Numbered from the stretch's first letter, positions 22,448 through 34,019 are shown. The stretch: 64,000 nucleotides of DNA from Colocasia esculenta (GCA_014218235.1 CM024755.1:93414948-93478947), one strand, 5' to 3'. Translations and numbers: made by a program. Notes: generated from the letters alone by a model not told the origin.

Positions 22448-23379
22448 TGTGACGGCCCTCATTATACCGGTACGGTTATACAACCCACGTCGGTATAGCA
22501 AGAGTCCTCACAGTGGGACATTTACCCAAACGATACATACAGCTGAGATACACGAGAATATACAACAGAGTAGCGGAAGTAAAAGACAACTGTCTCCATT
22601 CATTCATCATCCACATTTAACATACATGAAGTTTGAAACTAACAATAAGGAACTAAAAGTTCACATAATTTAAATTGCTGAAATAAAATACATAATGTCC
22701 ACACTTATACATTCTTTTCATGATAATTCTAATACAATGTTCAAAGTACATACTATGAAATACACAAATCACAAAGAGCTCCAAAACTAGCTAATCTCCG
22801 CGCTCGGAGTCCGTCTCCACTGTCTCCTCCAAAGGTCCACGTCACCAACTACACCTGTACGCCGAAGCAAGAGTGAGTCCAAGACTCAGCAAGAAACACT
22901 ACTCATAACATACACGTATAAGTCATAGGGGTTTCTACATGCACATTAACCATTTACAACACATGGCATGCAATCATTTGAAGGTTTCAACCTATCATGA
23001 AAGTTTTACAAGTTTATACATGGATCATGCTTTCAGATTTCTAAGAATAAAACTTTACCTATCACATGCTCTCTATTCAATTACTCATGAAATTTTGTCT
23101 TTAAAGAACCGAGACATGAGAGCTACCCACATGAACATTATGCATACATGAAAGGAAAACACGACTAGCATGGATCCTACATGTTTTTAACACATACATA
23201 GACATTTTCACATGCTTTAAGTTGCTGGTTTCACATGGTTTAATGGCTGTAACCCTACACATGAGAGCTACAATATCGCTTAAACAAATCATGTGAATAC
23301 CGATCATGCTATTTGCACACGTGCTCATTAATTATCCCTAACATGGATTCTAGGCATTTTTGCACACATACACATGATA

Positions 23380-23900
23380 ATAACAACATGAATTTACTGA
23401 TTTCACATGGTTTCAGATTTGTCTCACATGGATTTCAACACATATTTTCACATTTAGAATTTCACATTTTCTTACACAAGTTTTCTCTTTCACATGGTTA
23501 CACTTGCACATACACATTCACATTGTTCACTTACACATTTACACATGGACACATACACATACACATTCACATTACACATTTTAGGTGCCGTGACACATAG
23601 TCCAACCACCAAAGAAGGACATATACACATCACATTACACATAGACGCCATCTAGGCATTCCAATGGCGACTCTTGGACTGCGCAGACCGGGAGAACAAG
23701 TCTCCACCCTAACCAGTGGTACTTGTCCACCTCCAGGATTTCCCCTAATGCCCTTAGGGTCACTTACACACTGAACTTTCTCAGGGGGACTTTTCCCTGA
23801 TACAGCTCCACTGCCCTCTACGGAAGCAGTGTCACATTGGCACAGTTTACACATTTACACATTTTACCGATTTTACACATGGTTTACACATATCACTTTT
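23380..23900. repeat. CACAT-rich belt and GC-rich block in the solo LTR
   Basis: Degenerate TTACACAT/CACATTCACAT runs (23400-23600 and 23845-23890) flank a GC-rich island (about 23640-23830) containing GCGCAGACCGGGAGAACAAG and AGGGGGACTTTTCCCTG. The Z LTR has the same arrangement at 50200-50600. Confidence 0.65.
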
Positions 23901-24689
23901 CATCTCACTCACATGCCATCTCCATTTTTCCTAACATGGCACTACAGATTTCAGGAGCTTAACACACAGTAATTTCACCATTCAAGTTAGTTTAAGCACT
24001 ATCTAATCACATTACGATAACATACATAGATTACTAATTTCACATGGAAAATACATAACTTCTTATATACTGGTCCAAATGACCTGAAATTTTAACCACA
24101 TGCTATTTCGGGTTCTAGATCATACACTCAATTTTTCAGATTTTTCTGAGCTAAAGGAATTTACAGAAAATAAAACACCTATTTAGCATGCTATTCACAA
24201 CTTAAGTTAACATGGGTTTAACACATCTTGCAATTTGCCACTTACTGTTTTAACAGAGGCTACTAACATATGCATGATTTGAGAATACAAGATTACCCTA
24301 AATCATACATCTATAGATTAATCATCACAATCTATCTTGTATGTCTTTTTACTTACCGAACCGGATTTATTGGCAATTTATACAAGCATGGATATTTTCA
24401 AAATTGCATACACATATACTGACCCACTAATCTTCATGATCAGACAAAACCAAGGCATTCAGACTAATCCTAATCATGAAACATGGATTTGCAAGATTTT
24501 CAACAAGTCATGCTCACAAGTTTAAGGGATACAATATTCCAACATTCACCACCACACATCACACTCATCCACACACCACAATTGACTATATACATAGAGT
24601 ATAGGATTACCATATATCCTCATCACGGAAACCATACCGAAATTAATGTAAAGGAAGGGCAGAACAGTTCACTGTTCTGTCCAGAGGAA

Positions 24690-25445
24690 CTTGGCGGCAG
24701 TCTCTGGCCGCTGACTCATGGTCAGCGACATGGTCGATGGACGCCAAGCATGATATCGGCGTCCATTGACCTTGCCGTCAATGCAGGTCTGTGCAGAAAC
24801 ACAGACCCGAGCTCTCAAACTTGGGTGAATGGGAGGGTCTAGGACTCGAGGAAAATCATAAAAATAATAGAAACGACCTAGACACATACGGGAACATCAT
24901 GGATAGGTCACTTGCCTTTTAAAATTGCACCAAGGGATCTAGGGTGGGTATAAGCTCTCCTTGGCTGTCCCAAGAAGCCTCCAGAATGCTTGACTCCGGG
25001 TTCCTGAGCGAGCTCCAGGGCCTTCCAAGGTCGGGGAGGCCTTCCTCGTCGATCCAGCAACCTCCTTGAAGCAGCCGATCTCCGGAACAGTCTTCAGGTT
25101 GAGGGATTTCTGGGTTTCCAAAGTGGGGTTTTCTCAGTTTCTCTCTAGGGTTTTTCTTTTCTCTTTTTCTCCTCTTGCAAGGTGAAGGAGGAGTGGGAAG
25201 AGGCCATTTCGGGTTCAGACATAAGGGGAGTCTCTCTCCCACTCACCAGGTGACTTGACAGCCTTCAGAGCCATTGGGGACAGTCCCCCAATGGTTGGCT
25301 TTCTTGTTTCAGAAGCTTGCAGCTCTGCGCGCATGCAGGCCAGAGAGATTGGCGTCCATGTCGCTGGACGCCTGGATTAGTGTTGGCGTCCATGTCTGGA
25401 CGCTGACACCACCTAAACGGCCTGGGGTTGACGCCAAGGTGGCCT
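24690..25445. repeat. Class C hairpin words (GGCGTCCA / TGGACGCC) in the solo LTR
   Basis: Perfect inverted repeats: ATGGACGCC (24737-24745) with GGCGTCCAT (24758-24766), loop 12 nt; GGCGTCCA (25351-25358) with TGGACGCC (25365-25372), loop 6 nt; and GCGTCCA/TGGACGC (25386-25403), loop 4 nt. They lie near the 5' end of the LTR on its own strand, in the expected U3. Confidence 0.8.
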
Positions 25446-25682
25446 TCGGCCAGAACTCTAAAATATGTAGAAAACATGCATACCATGCATATACACATGC
25501 AATATGTATATGGTATTATATCCATACTATCACCATCTAATACATACATTATTTATATTTAATATAAACACATGCACACGTACTTGTACTAATTAATGCG
25601 TACCTAAATATGTACATCCATACACAAGCACAAATATACACACACAAATACAAATAATACGACGGAATTCGAGGGCCTTACA

Positions 25683-26110
25683 ATAGGTGTTTACTGCCTC
25701 TCCCCAGAATTTTCTTAGCAGACCACTCTCAACCAGCATTGTTCTTGCCATTTCCACAAGAGTTCGATTTCTTCTTTCTACAACTCTGTTCTGTTCAGGA
25801 GTTCTTGGTGATGAAAACTTGTGGGAAATCCCTTATTCCATGCAAAGATTTTCAAAGTCAGTGTTTTCAAATTCACCACCATGATCAGACATGATTGAAA
25901 TTATTTTAACTTTCCTTCCTGAACAATTTTCTTATGAAACTCATGAAATTCTATGAAAGCATCACTCTTGTGAGCAAGAAAGAAAACCCAAGTAAATCTG
26001 GAAAAGTCATCAACAAGAACATACCCAAACTTTTTTCCATTTATAATGTTTGTCCTTGTGGGTACAAACAGATCCATGTGAATAAGCTAAAAAGGTTTAG
26101 AGGACTAACC
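25683..26110 (-). pseudogene. Copia integrase catalytic core
   Basis: The minus-strand translation follows the copia integrase core (FSRFTWVFFLAHKSDAF, then a SDHGGEFEN block, and RTPEQN before ERRNRTLVE) with some stops and frame changes. The core cuts and joins target DNA through a D-D-E triad; the second Asp lies in the SDHGGEF block. Its C-terminal continuation is at 22063-22447. Confidence 0.8.
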
Positions 26111-26308
26111 TTCACATCTACTTTTAAAAGATTTTCTTGTTTGCTTACCTTGTGTGCATGCTTCACAAATTTTCAGATTTTGTATGAAGGAAATTTCAGG
26201 TAAGCCTTTAACTATGTTAAATTTTACCAACTTGTGTAGCATGTTGCAGCTAGCACGACCTAGACTACGATGCCAAAAGCAAGCAAGATCACTTTTATTA
26301 GCAGTCAA
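26105..26308 (-). pseudogene. Copia GAG-pre-integrase (zinc-binding) domain
   Basis: WHRSLGRASCNMLHKLVKF followed by CEACTQGKQTRKSF forms the H-H-C-C-like zinc-binding head that precedes copia integrase. One conserved His is not in its usual place (RASCNML instead of H-x-x-x-xL). In frame with the protease upstream. Confidence 0.8.
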
Positions 26309-26707
26309 TCACAAGTTGGTGTTTTCAAGTTCATCAAGATCGACCATGTATACATTGTTTATTCTTTTTCCAGAGAATTTCACACATTCTGAGTTTGGTT
26401 CAAAAACAATATAACCAAGAGAGCCAAAGATTACCTTGTGACCCTTGTCACACAATTGGCTTATACTCAGAAGATTGTATTCTAATCCTTCCACCAGAAG
26501 AACACCATCAATTGAGTTGGAAGGATTTCTACCTACCATACCTGAACCAACAATCTTACCTTTGTTATTTCCTCCAAAAGTAACATGCCCAACCTTCTTT
26601 TCAGACAAAAGACAAAATTTGTCTTTATCTTCAGTCATATGTCTTGAACAGCCACTATCTAGGTACCACATGTTGTTCTTGGCTATAAGACACACCTGCA
26701 CACCCAA
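26309..26707 (-). pseudogene. Copia aspartic protease
   Basis: WYLDSGCSRHMTEDKDKF carries the catalytic D-S-G, followed by VTFGGNNKGKIVGSG and NLLSISQLCDKGHKVIF, the copia protease and link to GAG-pre-integrase. It would cut the polyprotein. A stop lies directly upstream, between it and the Gag C-terminal region. Confidence 0.85.
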
Positions 26708-27748
26708 TCAAAGAAAATTCTTTGGAACCCAAGTACATTTGGGTCCCTCCATACCACTAAGATCAAGAACATAAGAAAGCAAATTCTTTGGAATCCAAAT
26801 TTGTTTCTTCACTGTGGAGTTGCTTTTATTCTTAAATTCAAGTTGGTTTATATTTTTCCTGTTGTTCTCTTGGTGTTTTGGAACATTTTTCTTCATGAAT
26901 TTTCTACCAGACTTTTTATCAACATTTCCAGAATAAGACCAGAACCTGGTTTGACTCCTAAATTCTTTAGGAAATCTAGTTCTGTCAAATCTAGCAAAAT
27001 CATAGACTTGTGTCGACACTCTGTAGGGATAGTGTCGACCTACATGATTCCATTCTGACCTGTTTTGAGTGTTTGTGTGAGTAGGTCTTGACATGCTATA
27101 TGCCCACCTGGTGTGAGACGAACCCCTTGATGGTGTTGGCCTATCGTAAGTCCATTTTCTCAAATTTTGTGACTTTGTATATGATTGTGTCGACCTATCA
27201 TAGGCATAGTGTCGACCTTTCCAGACAGATGGTTTTAGATTTTTGTTCCTATGAAACATTGATTCATTTCCAGCATTTGTTTTATCCTTTTTATTCAACT
27301 TTTCATTGCAAGAAGTTTTTGTTATTTCTCCCTTTTTAGATTCTTGTTCATTTTTCCCATTCACTTGTCTTGTTGATGTGGAAGCTTCTGAAATTTTGAA
27401 GAGGTGAATGTGATGGTTTTCTTTCCTACCTCTTTCTTCTTTGAGGGATTAAATCCCAACCCCTCTTTGTTGAAGTTTACTTTTGTTCCTAGTAAAGCTT
27501 CAAGGTTGTTTCTAACACTTACAAATCATTCCAAAGCTTCCTGTCTTTTTGTTGCTTCTTTTTGTAGAACTTCAAGTTCCTTTTTCATTTCAACATTAAC
27601 ACTATTTAAGGCAACATTCTTCTCAACTGTAAGAGCTATATCATTGATACTTTAAACATTTTGGATTTTCAGTTCTTTTATAGTTTCTTTTAGAGCATTA
27701 ACTTCTTGAATGAGTTCTTTTTCTTTCTCTTATGTTGAAGTGTCTGGA
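26708..27748 (-). pseudogene. Copia Gag C-terminal linker with paired GTCGAC words in coding sequence
   Basis: A basic, Asn/Lys/Arg/Tyr-rich linker (218 codons open at 26708-27364) between the zinc knuckle and the protease. It contains repeated peptides (GRHYPYRVSTQ and GRHYAYDRSTQ) that come from GTCGAC words with centres 27014/27036 and 27191/27213. Both pairs are 22 bp apart, as in the LTR arrays. The region upstream to 27748 has a coiled-coil-like composition on the minus strand. Confidence 0.65.
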
Positions 27749-28921
27749 CTAAGATAATTGATTTTCTTTTGAGCATTTTATTTTCTTTTTTGAGTCATCA
27801 TATTGATCTAATAGTTCAAAGTAAACATGCTCCCAGTCATCCAAGGTGAAATCTTTGAAAGGAGAACTTACCTCTTCTTCTTCTCTGGCCATCAAACACA
27901 CCTTTGATTGCGCATCTTCAGCGTCAGAACTTTCTTCTTCTTCGCTCCAAGTTCGAACCATGCCTTGTGTTTGTTTGATCCATCTTGGTTGTGTTTCTTC
28001 TGAATTTCAGGACATTCAGACTTCACATGTCCTAGTTTCCTATAGTTATAACAAACAATTCTATCAGATTTCTTATTTGTATTCATTTTGGATTTTGAAA
28101 AATGTGTGTGATTGACATTTATTTTTCAGAAAACCCTTACCTTCCTTTCTCAGGAATTTTATGAACTTTGTGGTTATCATAGCAAACTCACCTGAATCAT
28201 CTTCAGGTGTAGATGATTCACTTTCTCCACTAGCCTCTTTTGTACTAGGACTTGCTTTGAGGGCAAGAGGCTTATTCTTCTTCATGTCTTCTTCATTTCT
28301 TTTCAATCCCAACTCATAGGTCATTAAAGAACCTATCAATTCATCTACAGTGGTTGTGGATAAATTTTTAGACTCTTCAATTACTGTAGCTTTAGTGTGT
28401 CATATGGGTGTCAGGGATCTAAGAATTTTTCTAACCAATTCTTTCTCAGAGTAGACTTTACCTAAGTTCTTTAATCCATTTGTCAACAAGATTAGCCTAC
28501 CATACATTTCCGAAATAGTTTCATCATGCTTCATCTTAAAAGCCTCATATTTAGAAACTAACATATTACCTTTAGTTTCTTTTACCTCAGATGTACCTTC
28601 GTAAATTACCATGAGGCGATTCCAGATCTCTTTAGCGCTTGAGCATGATGACACTCTTGAGAACGCAGTTGGATGCAGTGAACACTGCATTATGTTCATC
28701 GCGCTCCAATTGGCATTTTATTTCTTGATCTCTTCCGGAGTCCACTTCTCTTCATCCTCGGACAACTCATAAGGTCCATTGCTCACCACCTTCCATATCT
28801 GATGGCCATGTGCTCGCAAAAAAACCTGCATACAAGTTTTCCAGTATGCATAATTAGTACCATTGAAATAAGGTGGTCTGTTTATAAAGTGACCCTCAGC
28901 AATATAACCACTAGATTCCAT
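27749..28921 (-). pseudogene. Copia Gag
   Basis: Starts at ATG 28921 with MESSGYIAEGHFINRPPYFN, then GTNYAYWKTCMQVFLRAH, the usual start of Sirevirus Gag (UBN2-like). It continues SSCSSAKEIWNRLMVIYEG and MKHDETISEMYGRLILLTNG. The zinc knuckle (about 28020-28065) reads CYNYRKLGHVKSEC: the second Cys of C-x2-C has become Tyr, which should abolish zinc binding. Stops near 28715 and 28400 and a frameshift near 28090 break the gene. Gag packages the RNA. Confidence 0.85.
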
Positions 28922-28969
28922 AATACACAAATCTCTCCTGGTTGTGAAACAAATAAATTGGAGAACCAG

Positions 28970-28981
28970 GCTTTGATACCA
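28970..28981 (-). other. Primer-binding site of the copia element
   Basis: Minus-strand TGGTATCAAAGC, two bases after the 5' LTR end. It is complementary to the 3' end of plant initiator methionine tRNA with one change from the usual TGGTATCAGAGC. Confidence 0.85.
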
Positions 28982-28983
28982 CA

Positions 28984-30456
28984 TGTTAAGTGTAGAATGA
29001 TTATCTAGAGGGGGGGGGGGGGGGTGAATAGAGAATCTTCAAAATTATATGCCAATTTGAAAAATAGATTCAGTGAGATTTGAAAATAGATTAAGTGAAT
29101 GACGCGCAACACAGAGAAACTCAAACCACACAAGAGAGAGCAGAATTTTTAAGGTGGTTCAGCTCCAATGAGGAGACCTACGTCCACCCCTGACCAAATC
29201 AGTGAGGCTCCACTACGAGGACAACTGTGTGAGACTCTCACACCACTACTGATTCACAGCTTCCACACCTCTGCTGACTCACAGCTTGAACAACCTGCTG
29301 ATTCACAGCTTCAAATTTTATGATCCAATCACAACAAGTGAATGATGAACTTAGTCTACTTCACAAAGAAGCAGATGGCTAACCAAAGTCAAATTTAAAG
29401 AAATTAAAGAGTATTGAAGTAAACAGATGTCTGGAGAAGTTTAAAGGTGATCAAACTCTTAGCACAAAAGCTAGATCTGATTCGAGAACTCTCTAGCTTC
29501 AATTCAAACTTCTCAAACGAATTCTTCTTCTGATTGCAGCACAAGGATCACACGCCTTTGAGTCGAAGAAGAATTCTGATCCTCTGTTCTCAGTGTTCAG
29601 CAACAATTTTTCAAAGTCGCAAATTGGCTCGATCCAGCATCACCTTCTTTCGATTTGATGCAATGCTGAAGTCCTGTTCTTCTTGAACACAGATATCTGC
29701 CCTGCACAGTTCTTCGCGCTCTCTGATTTCACTTTTTCAAACTGTGCACGATACTCTCCCAACTAGGACGCTTCACCTCTTTTGATCTAATCACTGGAAT
29801 CTTCTACAGTGGGCCCCTCAACAGATTCCCAAAAGTTGGGAAAATCTTTTTACCACCAGAGGATGGCATCTTCCAGAAACAAGTGACGTGTACCGGAAGT
29901 CCTAACGGACGGGCCTAGGGTCACGTACCCAATACTTATGCTATGGCGGATGCTCTGATGAAAGATTCTAAGTATTGAAGTGTCGACACATCCATAATGC
30001 AGTGTCAACACACACATACCTGAAGAATAGCATGCGGCCCAGAATTATACCCATTAGAGTCGACTTGACAGACGTGTAGAGTCGACCTCATTTGGAAAGA
30101 GAGTCGACCTCATCTGCACTTCTCTTCAAAAAGCTGGCTGAAAGCCTGAATAACGTTGACCTGATCCATATTTGGTGTTGACCTTATCTGATTACTTCAC
30201 TTCAGTGCAGCACAGGAAAGCCACTAGTGTCGACCTTATATCCGAGTAGTGTTGACCTTATCTGGTTATTTCTCCTTAGCACATCACTGAAAGAACCATT
30301 AGTGTCGACCTGATTCTTGAGCAGTGTCGACCTTAAAGAAAGTACTGACTTCTTCACTTGATTCAAATGAGTTATTCTTGTGATACAAATGCCAAGTGTC
30401 AGATGTTTATGGCTTTTTACTTAATTTATGACATAATCAAAACCAGGGACACAACA
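28984..30456 (-). repeat. 5' LTR of the copia element
   Basis: TG...CA ends are intact on the minus strand (TGTTGTGTCCC at 30456; CACTTAACA at 28984). Matches the 3' LTR closely; differs by point changes, a longer poly-G run (29010-29027) and small indels. Followed by target duplication GTTCC. Confidence 0.93.
29978..30335 (-). repeat. Phased GTCGAC word array, copia 5' LTR (class A)
   Basis: Centres at 29984, 30006, 30061, 30083, 30105, 30157, 30179, 30231, 30253, 30306 and 30328. Every within-group interval is 22 bp, with the same grouping as in the 3' LTR. Confidence 0.85.
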
Positions 30457-30461
30457 GTTCC

Positions 30462-31110
30462 CATGTGGCTTCTTCTACTCCACGGTTATTCCACAGAACT
30501 TTAACAACATGAATCAGACGGTTCCTGAGTTGTTGCACCTTTCGTTCTAGTATCTTGACAGGATTCTCCTCGTATGTCATGTCTTTGTTAAGCACCAATT
30601 TCTCGTGGCGAATGATGTGAGTTGGATCGTACACATATTTCCTTAGCATAGAGACATGAAACACATTGTGTACACATGCCAAATTCGGTGACAACGCCAG
30701 CCGGTAAACAACCTCGCCAACCCTTTTGAGCACTTCAAAAGGGCCGATGAATCTAGGACTTAGCTTTCCTTTAACATCAAACTTTTGAATGCCACATGTA
30801 GAAGATACCTTTAAAAGCACATGATCTCCAACTTGAAATTTTAGATCTCTCCTTCTCTTGTCAGCATAGCTCTTTTATCTGGACTGAGCAATCTTGAGTC
30901 GATCTCGGATCACATGTATATCCCTGGTTGTATTTTGTACCATGTCCGGGCCTAGCCATTTTGTTCCCCAACTTCATTCTAGCATGCAGGGGATCTGCAG
31001 TTTCTACCATAGAGCGCTTCGAACGGTGCCATTTTAATACTTGACTAGTAACTATTGTTATAGGCGAACTCAATCAAAGACAAATGCTCATTCCAGTAAC
31101 CTTGGAAGTC
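30462..31110 (-). pseudogene. W integrase C-terminus and chromodomain
   Basis: The frame at 30437-30820 shows GKLSPRFIGPFEVLKRVGEV, then YRLALSPNLACVHNVFHVSM and the chromodomain-like end VLWNNRGVEEATWE, where it is cut by the copia LTR. This is the chromovirus-type integrase tail that directs insertion to heterochromatin. The conserved end of the domain is at 14392-14498, on the other side of the copia element. Confidence 0.85.
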
Positions 31111-31620
31111 TATAGTGTAGGCTCTTAACATGTCTTCTACTATCTAATTAGTTCTCTCAGTCTGCCCATTAGTCTGTGAGTGAAATGCGGTACTAAAATT
31201 GAGCTTAGTACCAAGTGCAGTTTGCAGTCCCTTTTAGAAGTGAGACGTGAATCTCGGATCTCCATCCGAGACAATGGACGACGGAACTCCATGCAATCTC
31301 ATGATCTCTTTGACATATAGAGTGGCTAATACCTCCACAGACCACTTACTTTTTATAGGTAGGAAGTGTGCAGACTTGGTCAGTCGGTCGACAATAACCC
31401 ATATGGCGTCGAGTACACCACGAGTCTTGGGTAAACCCATGATGAAGTACATGCCAATGCTTTCCCATTTCAACTCCGAAATATCTAATGGTCTAAGCAC
31501 GCCAGTAGGGAACATGTGTTCTGCCTTTACCTGTTGGCAAGTAAGGCAATGAGCAGCATGTTCAGCTATCTCTCTCTTCATGTTTGGCCACCAAAACGTT
31601 CTTTTCATGTCTTAATACAT
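31110..31620 (-). pseudogene. W integrase zinc finger and catalytic core
   Basis: MKRTFWWPNMKREIAEHAAH, then CLTCQQVKAEH forms the H-H-C-C head. The core shows WVIVDRLTKSAHFLP and SDGDPRFTSHF, with two Asp of the D-D-E triad. The frame breaks near 31230. Confidence 0.88.
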
Positions 31621-32366
31621 TTTGGTACCTCCAGGATGAATAGTATACTTCGTCTGGTAAGCTTCATACATTAACTTCCCCTTCAGTTCATCATTGTCTG
31701 GGATGCATGTTCTTCCTTGGAATACAAGCCTTACATCCTCGGTCATAGCCAAATCAGGCCTTTCATCTAACGTTTCATTGACACGAACCAAGAATGGATC
31801 GCTATCCTGTTGTTCTTTAATCTCTTCCAGCATGTTAGATTGAATCTTGATATTGGCAACCATGACTAGATCATCCCTATGTTCAATATTCAAGTCCAAC
31901 CTTGCGAATTGTTCTAGTAGTTGCATCTCGCCAAGAACTAGACTTGATAATGATGCCATTAGCTTCCTACTAAGAGCATCGGCCACAACATTTCCCTTGC
32001 CTAGATGGTACTGGATGTTGAAATCAAAATCTTTTAGGTATTCTAGCCATCTTCTCTGTCTCATGTTAAGTTCTTTCTGTGAGAATAAATACTTCAAACT
32101 TTTATGGTATGAATAGACCGTGAATTGCTCACCATATAAATAATGCCTCCAGTTTTTAAAGCGAAGACCACCGCAGCCAACTCTAGGTCATGTATAGGGT
32201 AGTTGACTTCATGCTTCTTCAGTTGTCTTGAAGAATAGGCAATGACTTTCTCCTTCTGCATCAATACACAGCCAAGCCCAATTCCAGAGGCATCGGTATA
32301 GACAGAGAAACCTTCTCCCTCTATTGGAAGAGCGAGAACAGGGGCGGAGGTCAGACATTCCCTTGA
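31612..32366 (-). pseudogene. W RNase H and linker, truncated at ~32366
   Basis: Shows LTSAPVLALPIEGEGFSVYT, DASGIGLGCVLMQ, VIAYSSRQLKKHEVNYPIHD and KYLFSQKELNMRQRRWLEYL, ending with NVVADALSRK. These are the standard gypsy RNase H blocks. Upstream the sequence changes abruptly near 32366 into element V LTR sequence (TTGACCCAGTAAAA), so the RT, protease, gag and 5' LTR of W are missing. A frame change lies near 32100. Confidence 0.88.
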
Positions 32367-33660
32367 CCCAGTAAAAGTCCCATGTGGCCTCCCCCCATTG
32401 GTCCTTAATTTGTACATGGATTGCCACTTGTGCAAGTGTGTTTTCTCACACTTGAGCATCCAATGCTCCCAAGCTCCGCCCCCACTATCTACATATGAAA
32501 CTCCTTGGCCTTCTTAGAAGGGGGGAGATGCTGGACGAGTTAGAGCCTTAGTGCCTTGAGAGAGGAGAGAGAAAGAGCCCTTTGTGCGTTGAGAGCTTCC
32601 ACACCTCCTTGCTTTTTGTTTCTCATCATTTGGAGTGCCCAAGAGGCTTCACCACGAGCTGGAGAAGCCCACCAAGCAACCACAACAGCTACCAACAAAG
32701 ATCAGCTCCCTCTTCTTCCTCCCTTCCCTTTCCTTATCTTTTAGTCTTACATGTTAGTCACTCCTCTCTCACACACACACCAAGCACGTAGTGCACACTC
32801 CCGCACACCTAAAAGGGGTTTTCCAAACCAAAAATGGAGGGAAGAAGGGTGATCATAGCATTTGGCCACCCCTCTTCTCAAGCTCGCAACCGGTACGGGT
32901 CTCATCTCTTGGGTTATTTTCTTTTACTTATAAGAACTTACTATACTGTTTTAGAGTCTTATAGAGTCTTTTGGTCACAGGAATACCTTCAACAACATTG
33001 AGGAGCTTCTTCCTTTTGGTCAGCCGAAGGGAAGCAAGTCGGCATCCCCACCATCAACTGCTTACAAGGCCATGTTGTCAGTGCGATCTGAACACCTCCT
33101 TGGGCACAGGTAAGGCCCTGGAGATCACATCTTTCTCACTTGTTTAGTAGTTCCTTTGCATTCTTCTCTTCTTCCTCGGTCAAGTTGGTCAAACTAGGGT
33201 CAACACGAAGAAAGGAGGAGGGCGGGACAAGCCAGCAAGCATACATCCCCGGGAGCACACTGCGTCGACATTGATTTCAACAAAACAAAATGTCTACAAC
33301 TCTCTTCTGGTGATCATAGTGGGATCGACACTGCTCACCGCGTTGGTGAAGGTTCAGACTGTGGCCAAGAAGACATCCATCGTTATGGACGTCTACTCAG
33401 GTAAACATCATCCCAGGTAAACGTCATCTCTTTGTGCCGTTTAGTTCCTGTTAATGTCAACTCGTTGTGCCGTCAACTCCATCTTGGCATCCATCGTTCT
33501 TTCCATCTACCTGCTTTTGAAGAACTTGACGTCACCTGTTGTTGCTCTTTACTTTTATAGAAGCTGTTTCTGCCTAATTTTTTCTTATGTTTTCTTTCGT
33601 TTGCTTACTCTTTGGTCTCTGTTGGTCCTGAGTCACGAGGTGGGTCTCATTTCTCATCTG
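32367..33660 (+). mobile_element. Left LTR (5'-truncated) of element V
   Basis: Matches the right copy (46890-47710) from TTGACCCAGTAAAA through CACTTGTGCAAGTGTG, a CCACCCCTCTTCTCAAG block, AACCGGTACGGG and a conserved AG|GTAAGGCCCTGG (donor at 33110). No TG start is visible, so the left end was lost at the junction with W. The 3' limit of the LTR is uncertain. A class C stretch (GTTATGGACGTCTACTC, ACGTCATC, GCCGTCAAC) lies at 33380-33480. Confidence 0.65.
33108..33116 (+). promoter_or_regulatory. Conserved splice donor in the V LTR
   Basis: CACAG|GTAAGGCCCTGG at 33110; the right copy has CATAG|GTAAGGCCCTGG at 47631. The two LTR copies differ a good deal around it, so its retention suggests use as the 5' splice site of the leader. 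Confidence 0.5.
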
Positions 33661-34019
33661 TTCTAGCCTCCCCACACATTTTAGGATAACCCCCTTCTTG
33701 ATTTACAACCTTTTACTTGGGGATTCTCTCTCGGGTAAATCATATTGGTTTCAAGAAGAACTCCATAAGTCCCTAAATTCTATGGATTCCCTCACGGTAT
33801 GGGGCAGGAAAACCTTTAGCCTCCCAGTTAGCTAGCCCATTTACCCAGTGTTGAGTGATAAGTGAGAGAATTGATCTTCATAAGTTGAGTTAACACATGA
33901 TCCCAACATTTAAAAGATTTTTGGGCATTGTTTGACAACATTGTTTGCATAGAAATCCATATTTCTTTTGATAATAGTGTAGTTAATTGGCCTAATCATC
34001 TTAAAAATCAATACGTTGT
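33661..34019 (+). other. V leader before gag
   Basis: AT-rich DNA with no gene. It should contain the LTR end and primer-binding site, but I could not identify a Met-tRNA or other standard primer site. Confidence 0.35.

Larger units (their letters stand above)
22448..25682 (-). mobile_element. Solo LTR of the Z family, inserted in the copia integrase
   Basis: Begins on the minus strand with TGTAAGGCCCTCG and ends GGGCCGTCACA, with the 5-bp duplication ATAGG at 22443-22447 and 25683-25687. No internal region is present, so LTR-LTR recombination is the simplest origin. It matches the Z 3' LTR (49378-52375) in order: ends, a CACAT-rich belt, a GC-rich block, and class C hairpin words. Confidence 0.92.
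14499..30456 (-). mobile_element. Ty1/copia retrotransposon, Sirevirus (SIRE/Maximus) type, minus strand
   Basis: Bounded by 1.47-kb LTRs (14499-15969 and 28984-30456) with the target duplication GTTCC on both sides (14494-14498 and 30457-30461). It has an initiator-Met primer site, a gag-PR-IN-RT-RH order typical of copia, and an extra ORF between RNase H and the 3' LTR, all on the minus strand. Without the nested solo LTR it is about 12.7 kb. The LTR start TGTTGTGTCCCTGG, the 3' spacer with several purine tracts and the extra ORF fit the Sirevirus lineage. All genes contain stops or frameshifts. The element interrupts the chromodomain codons of W. Confidence 0.93.

Noticed and set aside
24690..25445. 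MicroRNA precursors from the class C hairpins
   Set aside because: Stems of 7-9 bp are too short for a plant miRNA precursor.
22443..25687. Full LTR element within the copia integrase
   Set aside because: Only one LTR with a perfect 5-bp duplication and no internal region, so it is a solo LTR.
28970..28981. tRNA-like sequence near the copia LTR
   Set aside because: It is only the short primer-binding complement; no cloverleaf is present. The same holds for 56946-56958.
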